Below are positions 1 through 7,647 of a DNA stretch of 64,000 nt, piece after piece. The notes below the pieces were generated by a model, which searched no databases, was not told the DNA's origin, and was given only the letters and a program-made list of their open reading frames with translations. The stretch spans positions 646,277 to 710,276 of the forward strand of contig NZ_JBNFTW010000001.1 in the NCBI RefSeq assembly GCF_049943955.1. The letters are read 5' to 3'. The DNA comes from Desulfosporosinus sp049943955 (GTDB lineage Bacteria > Bacillota > Desulfitobacteriia > Desulfitobacteriales > Desulfitobacteriaceae). The position numbers were made by a program, and so were the translations under genes. Each line of letters opens with the position of its first letter. The first letter of the stretch is position 1.

Positions 1-607
1 TGATGTTATTTGGTCTCTTCCTGCCACAGCGAACGCGGTGTTTATAACGGTAGATGATGGATGGTACCCGGATGACTCTGTATTAGGAATCATGCATGCC
101 CAGCATGTACCGATCTCGGCCTTTTTAATTGAAAATGCTGCGAAGGAGCACCCGGATTTTTGGCGATTATTTGTTGCCGCAGGAGGAGACATCGAGAATC
201 ATACAGTATCTCATCCGGATCTGACGAAAAATTCCACAGCAGATGTGCTGAGCCAAATTAAAACTGCGCAAAGCTATTTAACATCATTTTCAACACCTAC
301 ACTCTTCCGTCCACCCTACGGGGATTATAATCAAACAGTTTGTCAAGCTGCATATCAAGCGGGTATGAAACATTTAATCATGTGGAATGCAACCATGAGT
401 GACAGTGGGCTTCAGACATATAATGGGAAACCCCTTGCTCCTGGAAGCGTGATTTTATTACATTGGAACGCTAATTTAGGGTTTCAGCTGCAAAAATTGC
501 TTAATATTATAGCAAAGCAACATCTGGGAGTCGCTTCATTGCCTTACGCCTTGAATCATCCAAATAAGTTTCCTATCACTTGGCCTAAGGAAGAGGCTGC
601 AGATTAA
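1..607 (+). CDS. Polysaccharide deacetylase (NodB domain), 5' end missing
   Basis: The reading frame is open from base 2, so the gene begins outside the window; the GTG at 38 is internal. The visible 201 residues form a carbohydrate esterase 4 (NodB) domain: TVDDGW is motif 1 with both Asp residues, HTVSHP is the metal-binding motif 2, RPPYGDY is motif 3 and ILLHW is motif 5. The family removes N- or O-acetyl groups from cell-wall or capsule glycans outside the cell. The usual DxxDW of motif 4 is weak here (MWNATMSD). Substrate cannot be told. A strong terminator follows 30 bp after the stop. Confidence 0.88.
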   Translation, partial: DVIWSLPATANAVFITVDDGWYPDDSVLGIMHAQHVPISAFLIENAAKEHPDFWRLFVAAGGDIENHTVSHPDLTKNSTADVLSQIKTAQSYLTSFSTPTLFRPPYGDYNQTVCQAAYQAGMKHLIMWNATMSDSGLQTYNGKPLAPGSVILLHWNANLGFQLQKLLNIIAKQHLGVASLPYALNHPNKFPITWPKEEAAD

Positions 608-638
608 AGAACTTTCTTACCCAATTGGGACTGATTAT

Positions 639-691
639 TAAAAAGCTTCCCGACTGCGCAATACAATCATGCCAGTCAAGGAAGCTTTTTT
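639..691. terminator. Bidirectional intrinsic terminator
   Basis: An 11-bp inverted repeat (AAAAAGCTTCC and GGAAGCTTTTTT) encloses a second short stem (GACTG/CAGTC). A-run on one side and T-run on the other let it end both the deacetylase gene (plus) and the merR gene (minus) that converge on it. Confidence 0.85.
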
Positions 692-716
692 AAAACCTGC
701 GAATTACTGATTAGCG

Positions 717-1109
717 TTATAGTGAGTGTAATTGTCTGGTGTTGGGTGAAATGTTGCAGCTTTTATCATAACATTTAAGTTTATGATCAATCGTTTTAAG
801 GTTTTCTTTTAAATCTTCCATCTGTTTTAGGACTTCTTTTCGATGGTCAATAAACATTTGTCGGCGAATTTCCAGGGTGTCATCCCCTAAAAGGCACCAT
901 TCAATGTATTGCTTGATTTGTTTAATAGGCATTCCGGTGTTTTTCAAACAACAAATGAGCTTTATCCAATCAAGATCATCATCTGTAAATTCTCTATTTC
1001 CCGTTTTGCTTCGATCGACAAAGGGCAGAAGACCTTCTTTGTCATAATAGCGAATGGTGTGTGCAGTAAGATCAAATTTTTTTGCGACCTGGCTGATCGT
1101 ATATCCCAT
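717..1109 (-). CDS. MerR-family transcriptional regulator
   Basis: A 130-residue protein whose first 70 residues are a MerR winged helix-turn-helix (YTISQVAKKFDLTAHTIRYYDKEGLL), followed by a long helix (about 80-115) that would form the dimer coiled coil. MerR proteins bind promoters with over-long spacers and twist the DNA to activate. The C-terminal tail has two Cys residues (CYDKSC) that might act in sensing, but no classical metal-site pattern is seen. The gene lies 19 bp behind the DUF362 gene on the same strand, and the promoter of that unit has a 19-bp spacer filled by a perfect palindrome, so it probably controls its own operon. The effector is unknown; the sequence resembles the aldehyde/AdhR-like branch. 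Confidence 0.9.
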   Translation of the reverse strand: MGYTISQVAKKFDLTAHTIRYYDKEGLLPFVDRSKTGNREFTDDDLDWIKLICCLKNTGMPIKQIKQYIEWCLLGDDTLEIRRQMFIDHRKEVLKQMEDLKENLKTIDHKLKCYDKSCNISPNTRQLHSL

Positions 1110-1128
1110 TAAAATACGACTCCTCTGA

Positions 1129-2235
1129 TTAGATTGTAATCAATTCATATGCCTTGCTGCCCAGACCTAGTTTTACCGCATGGTCTATACCTACTTTCCA
1201 GTCGGTGCTTGGATTAACATCGGTAAAATGATCACTATGATTGTGGCCGCTTTTTTCGAGCAGACTTCCACTCATGACCGGCTGACGATTGACTGCGTCG
1301 GCGCAAGCTACATCGAGAGCAATCGGATCAAAGGAGGCAAACATCCCTACATTCGGAACAATCGGAATATCGTTTTCGGCATGACAGTCGCAGAAAGGAG
1401 AAACATCAATAACTAAGCTAATGTGGAAATGTGGGCGATCATGGAGAACGGCCCAGGAATATTCCGCCATTTTCTTATTCAAGATGTCATTAGATTCATC
1501 CCACGCTGGCAAAATCGCTCCAGTCGGGCAAACTCCAATGCAACGACCACAGCCAACACACTTATCATGATCGATAGACGCTTTATGATCAGCAACACTA
1601 TTAGCACTATGAGCACAAATTTTTGTACACATACCGCAGCCAATGCACTGTTCCTGGGAAACATGGGGTTTACCATTACTGTGCATCTCCATTTTACCTG
1701 CTCGTGAACCGCATCCCATACCAATGTTTTTTAGGGCACCGCCAAAACCTGTAAGTTCATGGCCTTTAAAATGATTTAAAGAAATTATGATATCGGCATC
1801 CATAATAGCATGACCAATTTTCGCTTCTTTAACATATTCGCCGCCCTCAACAGGAACTAAAACTTCATCAGTCCCTTTCAGGCCATCACCAATGAGAAGG
1901 TGACAACCTGTAGAAAAAGGAGAGAAGCCGTTGACATAGGCAGATTCCAAATGTTCAAGAGCGTCTTTTCGTCCTCCCACATACAAAGTGTTACAATCTG
2001 TAAGAAACGGCTTTCCGCCTAGGTCTTTGATCATATCTACAACTGTTTTGGCGAAATTAGGGCGTAAATAGGCTAAATTTCCCGGCTCACCAAAATGGAT
2101 TTTGATGGCGACGAATTTTTTGTCAAAATCGATTTGCTGCATTCCGGCAGTTTTAATTAAACGGTTTAGTTTTTGCTGCAAGTTTTCATTTATTGTTGTG
2201 TGTAAGTTCGTAAAATAAACTTTTGACTTTTCCAT
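1129..2235 (-). CDS. DUF362 protein with two 4Fe-4S clusters
   Basis: A 368-residue protein. The N-terminal 185 residues match the DUF362 family (VAIKIHFGEPGNLAYLRP; ADIIISLNHFKGHELTGFGGALKNIGMGCGSRAGK). Two bacterial-ferredoxin motifs follow at about 196-240, CIGCGMCTKIC and CVGCGRCIGVCP, each with CxxCxxC then a distal Cys. DUF362 proteins are predicted cytoplasmic iron-sulfur redox proteins of unknown substrate. First gene of a two-gene unit with merR, transcribed from the MerR-type promoter just upstream. Start ATG at 2235 fits the family; GGGGGAG lies upstream on this strand. Confidence 0.9.
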   Translation of the reverse strand: MEKSKVYFTNLHTTINENLQQKLNRLIKTAGMQQIDFDKKFVAIKIHFGEPGNLAYLRPNFAKTVVDMIKDLGGKPFLTDCNTLYVGGRKDALEHLESAYVNGFSPFSTGCHLLIGDGLKGTDEVLVPVEGGEYVKEAKIGHAIMDADIIISLNHFKGHELTGFGGALKNIGMGCGSRAGKMEMHSNGKPHVSQEQCIGCGMCTKICAHSANSVADHKASIDHDKCVGCGRCIGVCPTGAILPAWDESNDILNKKMAEYSWAVLHDRPHFHISLVIDVSPFCDCHAENDIPIVPNVGMFASFDPIALDVACADAVNRQPVMSGSLLEKSGHNHSDHFTDVNPSTDWKVGIDHAVKLGLGSKAYELITI

Positions 2236-2271
2236 ACATACTCCCCCAGTTTAAAACATTATTCATTTCAT

Positions 2272-2302
2272 AGAATAAACCTTAGAGTCTACTCTAAGTC
2301 AA
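2272..2302 (-). promoter_or_regulatory. MerR-type promoter and operator
   Basis: On the minus strand TTGACT (2302-2297) and TATTCT (2277-2272) are separated by 19 bp. The spacer region carries a perfect 8-2-8 palindrome, CTTAGAGT-CT-ACTCTAAG (2281-2298). Over-long 19-bp spacing with a dyad between -35 and -10 is the hallmark of MerR-activated promoters. It points at the DUF362-merR unit about 37 bp downstream. Confidence 0.85.
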
Positions 2303-2364
2303 GCCGTTTTCTTTTAGAAAGGGTAAAATTTTTACAGAAAATCAAAATTTGTTTAGTTCAATCT

Positions 2365-3273
2365 CTAGCGATACTTTAAGGTTTTATGCTGCAGGTCTCG
2401 TCCTGTAATTGTATTTCTGAAAATCGTTCTGACGGTCTCAATGTAGTTTTCTGGATCTGTTAAGGAGGGACTATAGTGAGTGAGCCAAAGTTCGGCTGCG
2501 TGTCCTTCACGGGCGAGTAATGCGGCCTCAGAAAATGTCATATGCTTTTTTTGAATTGCTTTTTCCCGATCCTCTTCCTTGGCGTACATTCCTTCACAGA
2601 TTAAAAGGTCTGAATTACTGATGAAAGTTACTAAGTCTTCTGTTGGCCTGGTATCTGTACAGTAACAAACTTTAATACCTTTTCTTAAGTCGCCCAAAAC
2701 CATCTCTGGGCTAATTGTGTGATTCCCATAAGTTAAAGTAAAACCTTGCTGAAGGGACTTCCAATAATATACAGGAATATTTAGGGCTTCAGCCCTCGCG
2801 GCATTAAATTTTCTGCTCCGCGGCAGTTCGATAGAATAGGCCAAGCAGGCAAGGGAATGGTCGACAGGTAAACTTTTGATAAGAATTTGGTGAAGGGATG
2901 TTTCACCAACCTCAGCATCCGGCAATTCAATCAGTTTCAATTCGTAGGGCAGTAGAGGTGAAATGACTGTCAGGCCATCAACGATCTTTTTTAAGCCCGG
3001 AGGCCCGATTAGGGTTAGGTTTTCCGATCTTCCGGAATTGGCAACCGTCAAAAGCAGCCCAGGTAATCCGGCTATATGGTCTGCATGATAATGAGTAAAT
3101 AGGATGGCATCGATAGCCTTAAAACCCCATGCCGCCATTCTTAATGGGATTTGGGTTCCCTCGCCGCAATCGACCAGAATCATTTTTCCGTTCCAGCGGA
3201 TCAGAAGGGAAGACAGCCATCTTCTGGGAATCGGCAGCATGCCTCCTGTCCCCAATAAACAAACATCAAGCAT
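2365..3273 (-). CDS. rnz: Ribonuclease Z (tRNA 3' processing)
   Basis: A metallo-beta-lactamase-fold protein of 302 residues from the ATG at 3273, chosen because AAGGATGG lies upstream; an in-frame GTG at 3300 would add nine residues but has no clear ribosome site. Visible zinc motifs are HYHADH (about 63-68), the TDTRP loop, CEGMY, and the C-terminal KKHMTF and LTHYS histidines. The stretch from PRSRKFNAARAEALNIP to PEMVLGD matches RNase Z and its exosite region. The enzyme cuts tRNA precursors after the discriminator base. It lies 36 bp behind the mch gene on the same strand and is probably co-transcribed with it. Confidence 0.85.
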   Translation of the reverse strand: MLDVCLLGTGGMLPIPRRWLSSLLIRWNGKMILVDCGEGTQIPLRMAAWGFKAIDAILFTHYHADHIAGLPGLLLTVANSGRSENLTLIGPPGLKKIVDGLTVISPLLPYELKLIELPDAEVGETSLHQILIKSLPVDHSLACLAYSIELPRSRKFNAARAEALNIPVYYWKSLQQGFTLTYGNHTISPEMVLGDLRKGIKVCYCTDTRPTEDLVTFISNSDLLICEGMYAKEEDREKAIQKKHMTFSEAALLAREGHAAELWLTHYSPSLTDPENYIETVRTIFRNTITGRDLQHKTLKYR

Positions 3274-3309
3274 TGATATCCCATCCTTCAGCGCGATCAC
3301 ATTTATTCA

Positions 3310-4284
3310 TTATGCTTTTATACAGAAAGATTGACGTAAGAGATTGATATTTACAGCTCCGGCATGAAAGGAATTGCCGCTGTTCATGTTGTTAAGACAG
3401 ACTTCAGCCGGACTAAATATTGCAGGATCAAGTTCGTAGAAATTTCCGTGACGTTCTATAAGTTCTTCAAATTGTTCAGCATTATATTGGGATAAGGACG
3501 AAGGAATTTGTTTGACTATAGATTCTATGGTCGTATCATCATCCTGGAGGTTAAAATAGACCGTTGCCCCGTAGAGAATCGCATCATTTGTACGCCCTAA
3601 AGCCTGAAGGTTATCTTTTGTTATGGGGGGGAGCGGGCAGGTACTCCAACCTGAAACAATCTTTCCTAAATCATAACCCAACAATCTTAGTTTTGATAGA
3701 CCGGTTTCTAAGGCACGGGCGCTCACCTGAACAGAACCTACGAAGGAAGCGGTTGGTGCTGCTAAGATATAGAGACTTGTCGGAGCGCAATTGCATACCT
3801 CCAATATTTGCTCGATTGCCTCATCAGTCGGAAGAGTATCACTTTCCAGGCAAATAATTGCAGTATTTGATTCATCTCGATACCCTAACGTTTCAAACAG
3901 ACCACCCTCATGAACGATGGAGCGAATTGGTCCGGAACCTAAAACTACTTTTCCGCCATTCTTAATCGGCCACCCAGCATACTGAGACGCTAAGCAAGCC
4001 CGTAAAGGATGATCGGTTAGCACTTCCACGGACGGCCAGGGAAAATCTTTAAGATGAGACCAATGCAGTTCAACCCTAGCTAAACCGCCCAAGCACACTG
4101 AAGCGTATAAAATACCTGCCTCCCAACCGCCCAGTACTTGGATGCCGCAATCAATAATGGTTACGCCGTGACGTTTAGTTACATTTGTACCAAGTTGCTT
4201 ATTCCTGGTGAGGAGCTGTTCTACGAAGGGGAAAGCTTGGCTATTTGGACTGAGTTCAGGATGCTGAATCAAGGGTAATGGCAT
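3310..4284 (-). CDS. mch: Methenyltetrahydromethanopterin cyclohydrolase-like protein
   Basis: 324 residues, the usual Mch length. Matches run end to end: VTIIDCGIQVLGGWEAGILYA, LTDHPLRACLASQYAGW, VLGSGPIR, AIICLESDTLPTDEA, LAAPTASFVGSVQVSARALE, LGRTNDAILYGATVYF and DPAIFSPAEVCLNN. Mch interconverts 5,10-methenyl- and 5-formyl-tetrahydromethanopterin in methanogens and in methylotrophs. No other methanopterin gene is visible in this window, so the physiological pterin substrate is uncertain: it may be a folate or another pterin. The neighbour downstream is rnz. Identity by family is firm from conserved blocks; function here is inference. Confidence 0.85.
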   Translation of the reverse strand: MPLPLIQHPELSPNSQAFPFVEQLLTRNKQLGTNVTKRHGVTIIDCGIQVLGGWEAGILYASVCLGGLARVELHWSHLKDFPWPSVEVLTDHPLRACLASQYAGWPIKNGGKVVLGSGPIRSIVHEGGLFETLGYRDESNTAIICLESDTLPTDEAIEQILEVCNCAPTSLYILAAPTASFVGSVQVSARALETGLSKLRLLGYDLGKIVSGWSTCPLPPITKDNLQALGRTNDAILYGATVYFNLQDDDTTIESIVKQIPSSLSQYNAEQFEELIERHGNFYELDPAIFSPAEVCLNNMNSGNSFHAGAVNINLLRQSFCIKA

Positions 4285-4422
4285 AATGATTCCTTTCCTT
4301 TAGCACAAAGAGATTTTTGCTTAAACTTCATTAAGTATTCCCAAGAGTATATCAAAAATATCAGGTGCCTCTCTCTATTATCATAACTAAATTAATTAAT
4401 TAATATAAGCTATAATAGAGAA
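4285..4422. other. Intergenic start region between mch and the ncRNA-like unit
   Basis: AT-rich DNA including a run of TTAATTAATTAA (4390-4402) and a TATAAT at 4411-4416. No convincing -35 hexamer lies 16-18 bp before the TATAAT on the plus strand, and no clear minus-strand promoter for mch was found. No coding frame is supported. Confidence 0.4.
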
Positions 4423-4566
4423 GCAAGTAGGGTTAGACTACTTGAACTATGGAGAAAAACCTATTATAATTTAGTTCATAGCTAGTCTTCAATGTATTAG
4501 ATTAGGTAGCAAAGAAGCTATAATTTCCGGTTATTTCCGGGATATATAACTTCTCTTTTTTGTTTA
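4423..4566 (+). ncRNA. Candidate small RNA or leader with terminator
   Basis: Downstream of a TATAAT (4411-4416) come three possible hairpins in a row: AAGTAG/CTACTT (4425-4430 with 4438-4443), GAACTA/TAGTTC (4444-4449 with 4472-4477) and a strong terminator hairpin (4513-4555) with a T-run. There is no open reading frame with a ribosome site. The next gene has its own promoter at 4632-4661, so this could be an independent RNA of about 140 nt. It does not match the purine, preQ1, guanidine or c-di-GMP riboswitch cores that I can recall. The -35 element is poor. Confidence 0.35.
4513..4561 (+). terminator. Intrinsic terminator in the BMP upstream region
   Basis: AGAAG pairs with CTTCT, TATA with TATA, and CCGG with CCGG around a TTATTT loop, followed by CTTTTTT. 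It ends a transcript that begins upstream in the gap after mch. Confidence 0.75.
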
Positions 4567-4631
4567 TCTGGAAAACATAAGAAATAGAGGCCAATTTTAC
4601 ATAATTAATTTCTTAAATAGTGGTATGTTTT

Positions 4632-4661
4632 TTGCAGATTTCTTTTAGGATTTACTATAAT
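4632..4661 (+). promoter_or_regulatory. SigA-type promoter of the nucleoside uptake operon
   Basis: TTGCAG (4632-4637), an 18-bp spacer and TATAAT (4656-4661). The predicted transcript starts near 4668 and has a leader of about 240 nt before the BMP lipoprotein gene. Confidence 0.6.
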
Positions 4662-4714
4662 CTTCACAAAGGCAAGCACATTAATAGTCGGTTTTGGCAG
4701 TATAAAATTTGGTT

Positions 4715-4824
4715 GCATTGCCACGGCATTTTTTAGATATAGATTTAAACTGATCTAGGGATATGTCTGAACTATTCACAGAAATCGGGAAGCAAGAGGG
4801 CAATGCAGCTGTATTTTTGTGAAT
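4715..4824 (+). promoter_or_regulatory. Structured 5' leader, possible pseudoknot
   Basis: Two long-range helices interleave. Helix A pairs GCATTGCC (4715-4722) with GGCAATGC (4799-4806). Helix B pairs the 12 bases 4774-4785 with 4813-4824 (ATTCACA with TGTGAAT plus five more pairs, one a G-U). The 3' arm of A lies in the loop of B, so the two either form an H-type pseudoknot or exclude each other. It sits in the leader of the BMP operon. No known riboswitch core was recognised. A minus-strand frame over the same DNA lacks a ribosome site and is treated as noise. Confidence 0.45.
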
Positions 4825-4907
4825 ATCGACTGTCAAGTCAGGAAGAGGGGATGTAAAGACTTTAATTTTGATAATGTAATTCAAGAATAATTAGTGGAGG
4901 AAAGAGC

Positions 4908-6044
4908 ATGAAATTATCTAAGAAAATCAGTATTTCTACGCTAGTCTTTGTCATGATCTTGACCTTGTTGCTTAGTGGCTGTTCGCAAACCAGTAAGCCG
5001 GCAGCGACTTCGGATCAAGGCAGCAGTCAGTCTGCAGGTCAAAAAATTAAAGTTGCCTTTGTTTATGTCGGACCTGTGGGTGATTTCGGTTATACTTATG
5101 CTCAGGATCAAGGCCGAAAATACCTGGAATCTCATATGAAGAACGTTGAAACAACCTATGTTGAAAACGTTCCGGAAACTGCTGACTGTGAACGTGTCTT
5201 CACGGATCTTGCTCAAAAGGGTAACAATATTATTATTGGTACCAGCTATGGCTACATGGATTACATGGTCGATGTATCCAAGAAATTCCCGAATGTTGTT
5301 TTTGAACATTGCAGCGGTTATAAAACAACAGACAATTTAGGCACATATTTCAATCGTGACTACCAAGCCCGCTATCTGACCGGTATGGTTGCCGGCAAAT
5401 ATACAAAGAGCAATATTCTCGGTTTCCTGGCACCGTTTGGTACACCTGAAGTCATCCGTAATATCGATGCCTTTACTCTTGGTGCCCAATCGGTAAATCC
5501 TAAAGTTCAAGTTAAAGTAGTCTGGACAAATTCATGGAACGATCCTGCAACAGAGAAAACAGCGGCCAATAGTTTAATTGATGCCGGCGCTGACGTTCTT
5601 GCTATGCATGTAGATTCGCCATCCTTTGCGCAAACAGCTCAGGATAGAGGTGTGCTGGCAATCGGCCACGATTCAGATATGTCGAAATTTGCCCCTAATT
5701 CTATTCTCGTAGGTGATGTTTCTAATTGGGGTCCGTACTTTGAACAAGTCGTTAAGGATGTAACGAACAAAACCTGGAAATCAAGTCAATACTTCGGCGG
5801 AATCAAAGACGGCGGTGTTATCGATATAACTCCCTTTAGCTCCAAAGTCGATAAAGATTTCCAAGCAACCGTCACAGCGAAACGACAAGATATTATCGAT
5901 GGTAAATTTGTTCCTTTCACAGGACCGGTTTACGATCAAAACGGCAACTTAAAGGTTAAAGACGGTGATAAAGCCACAGATGAGATGCTCCTTTCCATCA
6001 ACTGGTTTGTCAAAGGCGTTGTGGGATCAATTCCCAAATCTTAA
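4908..6044 (+). CDS. BMP-family nucleoside-binding lipoprotein of an ABC importer
   Basis: 378 residues with a lipoprotein signal peptide (MKLSKKISISTLVFVMIL then LLLSGC, Cys about 25) and a basic PnrA-like/BMP binding domain (KVAFVYVGPVGDFGYTYAQDQGR; ARYLTGMVAGKYTKSN). BMP proteins in Gram-positives capture purine nucleosides or related bases at the outer membrane face. GGAGG lies 8 bp before the ATG. It is the first gene of a unit with an ATPase, two permeases and adenine deaminase, which supports a purine substrate. Exact ligand is not readable from sequence. Confidence 0.92.
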   Translation: MKLSKKISISTLVFVMILTLLLSGCSQTSKPAATSDQGSSQSAGQKIKVAFVYVGPVGDFGYTYAQDQGRKYLESHMKNVETTYVENVPETADCERVFTDLAQKGNNIIIGTSYGYMDYMVDVSKKFPNVVFEHCSGYKTTDNLGTYFNRDYQARYLTGMVAGKYTKSNILGFLAPFGTPEVIRNIDAFTLGAQSVNPKVQVKVVWTNSWNDPATEKTAANSLIDAGADVLAMHVDSPSFAQTAQDRGVLAIGHDSDMSKFAPNSILVGDVSNWGPYFEQVVKDVTNKTWKSSQYFGGIKDGGVIDITPFSSKVDKDFQATVTAKRQDIIDGKFVPFTGPVYDQNGNLKVKDGDKATDEMLLSINWFVKGVVGSIPKS

Positions 6045-6072
6045 CCGGCTAGAACAGAAGAATGATGTTATC

Positions 6073-6103
6073 CGCAAACCGGCGAGTTCCTCGCCGGTTT
6101 GCG
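6073..6103 (+). other. Perfect intercistronic hairpin
   Basis: CGCAAACCGGCGA and TCGCCGGTTTGCG form a perfect 13-bp GC-rich stem with a five-base loop (GTTCC). No T-run follows, so it is not an intrinsic terminator. Placed between the abundant binding protein gene and the ATPase gene, it may stabilise the upstream mRNA end after processing and keep the lipoprotein in excess of the membrane complex. Confidence 0.75.
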
Positions 6104-6126
6104 ATAATGTTGAAAGGGTGAGATCG

Positions 6127-7647
6127 ATGGGGAATACACCCATGGTGGAAATGCGCAAAATCACAAAAGAGTTTCCGGGTATCCTTGCCAATGATCAAGT
6201 TTCATTGGTCGTTAACAAAGGCGAAATTCATGCTCTCTTAGGGGAAAATGGAGCAGGGAAGAGTACGTTAATGAGCGTGCTCACTGGATTGTATCGACCC
6301 GATGGGGGCGAAATATATATTGAAGGCAAGAAGGTTGAATTTTCTTCGCCTAAGGATGCTGTCAACAAGGGTATTGGCATGGTACATCAGCATTTTAAAC
6401 TTGTTCAGCCTTTCACCGTCGCTGAAAATATTATGCTCAGCATTAAAGGGCTAAAACAAATATACAACCTCAAAGAGATCGAAAGGCAAATTATTGAGCA
6501 ATCGGAAGCGTTTGGGCTTTCTATTGATCCCAAAGCGAAAATCTGGCAGCTTTCGGTCGGTGAACAGCAAAGGGTGGAAATTATAAAATTACTGCTTTTA
6601 GGTGCTAAATTTTTAATTCTTGATGAGCCGACGGCCGTATTGACACCACAAGAAGCCAAGGCCCTCTATACTACCCTGCAAAAGATGGCCGCAAGCGGTA
6701 AATCTATTGTCATTATCTCTCACAAAATGAACGAAGTTATGGAAAACACCGATTCTATCACTGTTCTCCGAGACGGGAGATCTATTGGGACTGTGCAAAC
6801 GAAAACGACAAACGAAAAAGAGCTTGCCAAAATGATGGTTGGCAGGAATATTTCCTCTACAACTGGGAAGACGTTGTCTGCCAAAACAGATATACTTATG
6901 ACTTTAGCAAATGTTTCAGCCCTAGGTGACAACGGTTTATTAAAATTGAAAAATATTTCAATGGATATATATGAAGGAGAAATCCTCGGCATAGCCGGTG
7001 TTGACGGCAACGGGCAGAAAGAACTGGCAGAAACGGTGGCGGGACTGCGTTCTGCCAAACAAGGAACGATTGCTTTCTGCGGCAAGGATTGTACAAAGTC
7101 AGGGCGTAAAAAGCGGATTAACCTCGGTATTAGCTATGTACCGGAGGATCGTATGACTACCGGTCTCGTGACCGACCTTAACGCATACGAAAATGTTGCG
7201 CTTAAAAGCTATCGCAAGTATCCGGGAGCCTTTATTTCCTGGGACAAAGTCAAACATGATTCTGAACAATTAATTGAGAAATTTGATGTTCGGCTGGCAA
7301 GTATGTCCAATCCCGTTAAAATGATGTCGGGAGGAAATATTCAGAAACTCCTTTTGGCACGGGAAATTGATTCCAATCCTAAATTGATTATCGCTGTTTA
7401 TCCCATGCGCGGTCTGGACATTGGTGCCACGGATTATGTAAGACGTTTGCTTATCGGAGAAAGTGAGAAGGGCAAAACTGTACTTCTTATCTCGGAAGAC
7501 CTGGAAGACATCCTTTCCATGACAGACCGCATCATCGTTATGCACGGGGGGGAAATCATGGGTGTCGTTAAGCCGAACGAGACATCGCGTGAAGAAATCG
7601 GCCTGATGATGGCCGGCAAAAGAAAGGTAGGTCTTCATGAAGCGTAA
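6127..7647 (+). CDS. ABC transporter ATPase, two nucleotide-binding domains (nucleoside uptake)
   Basis: 506 residues from the ATG at 6127, chosen for AAAGGGTGA just upstream; the open frame extends back to 5965 inside the previous gene but that part is not conserved. It is a fused double ATPase of the sugar/nucleoside type. Domain 1 has GENGAGKST (about 39-47), the signature LSVGEQQR and Walker B FLILDEPTAVL. Domain 2 is degenerate at Walker A (GVDGNGQKE) but has signature MSGGNIQK and YPMRGLDIGA. It powers the importer formed by the two permeases downstream. The start of the first permease gene overlaps its end by 11 bp. Confidence 0.92.
   Translation: MGNTPMVEMRKITKEFPGILANDQVSLVVNKGEIHALLGENGAGKSTLMSVLTGLYRPDGGEIYIEGKKVEFSSPKDAVNKGIGMVHQHFKLVQPFTVAENIMLSIKGLKQIYNLKEIERQIIEQSEAFGLSIDPKAKIWQLSVGEQQRVEIIKLLLLGAKFLILDEPTAVLTPQEAKALYTTLQKMAASGKSIVIISHKMNEVMENTDSITVLRDGRSIGTVQTKTTNEKELAKMMVGRNISSTTGKTLSAKTDILMTLANVSALGDNGLLKLKNISMDIYEGEILGIAGVDGNGQKELAETVAGLRSAKQGTIAFCGKDCTKSGRKKRINLGISYVPEDRMTTGLVTDLNAYENVALKSYRKYPGAFISWDKVKHDSEQLIEKFDVRLASMSNPVKMMSGGNIQKLLLAREIDSNPKLIIAVYPMRGLDIGATDYVRRLLIGESEKGKTVLLISEDLEDILSMTDRIIVMHGGEIMGVVKPNETSREEIGLMMAGKRKVGLHEA

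Noticed and set aside
4681..4884. 67-residue minus-strand frame before the BMP gene
   Set aside because: No ribosome site, no recognisable features, and it covers the structured leader of the opposite strand.
4423..4907. Purine riboswitch before the nucleoside uptake operon
   Set aside because: The conserved junction and loop elements of the purine riboswitch were not found.
5965..6126. N-terminal extension of the ABC ATPase
   Set aside because: It overlaps the end of the BMP gene and the hairpin at 6073-6103; the ribosome site points to 6127.
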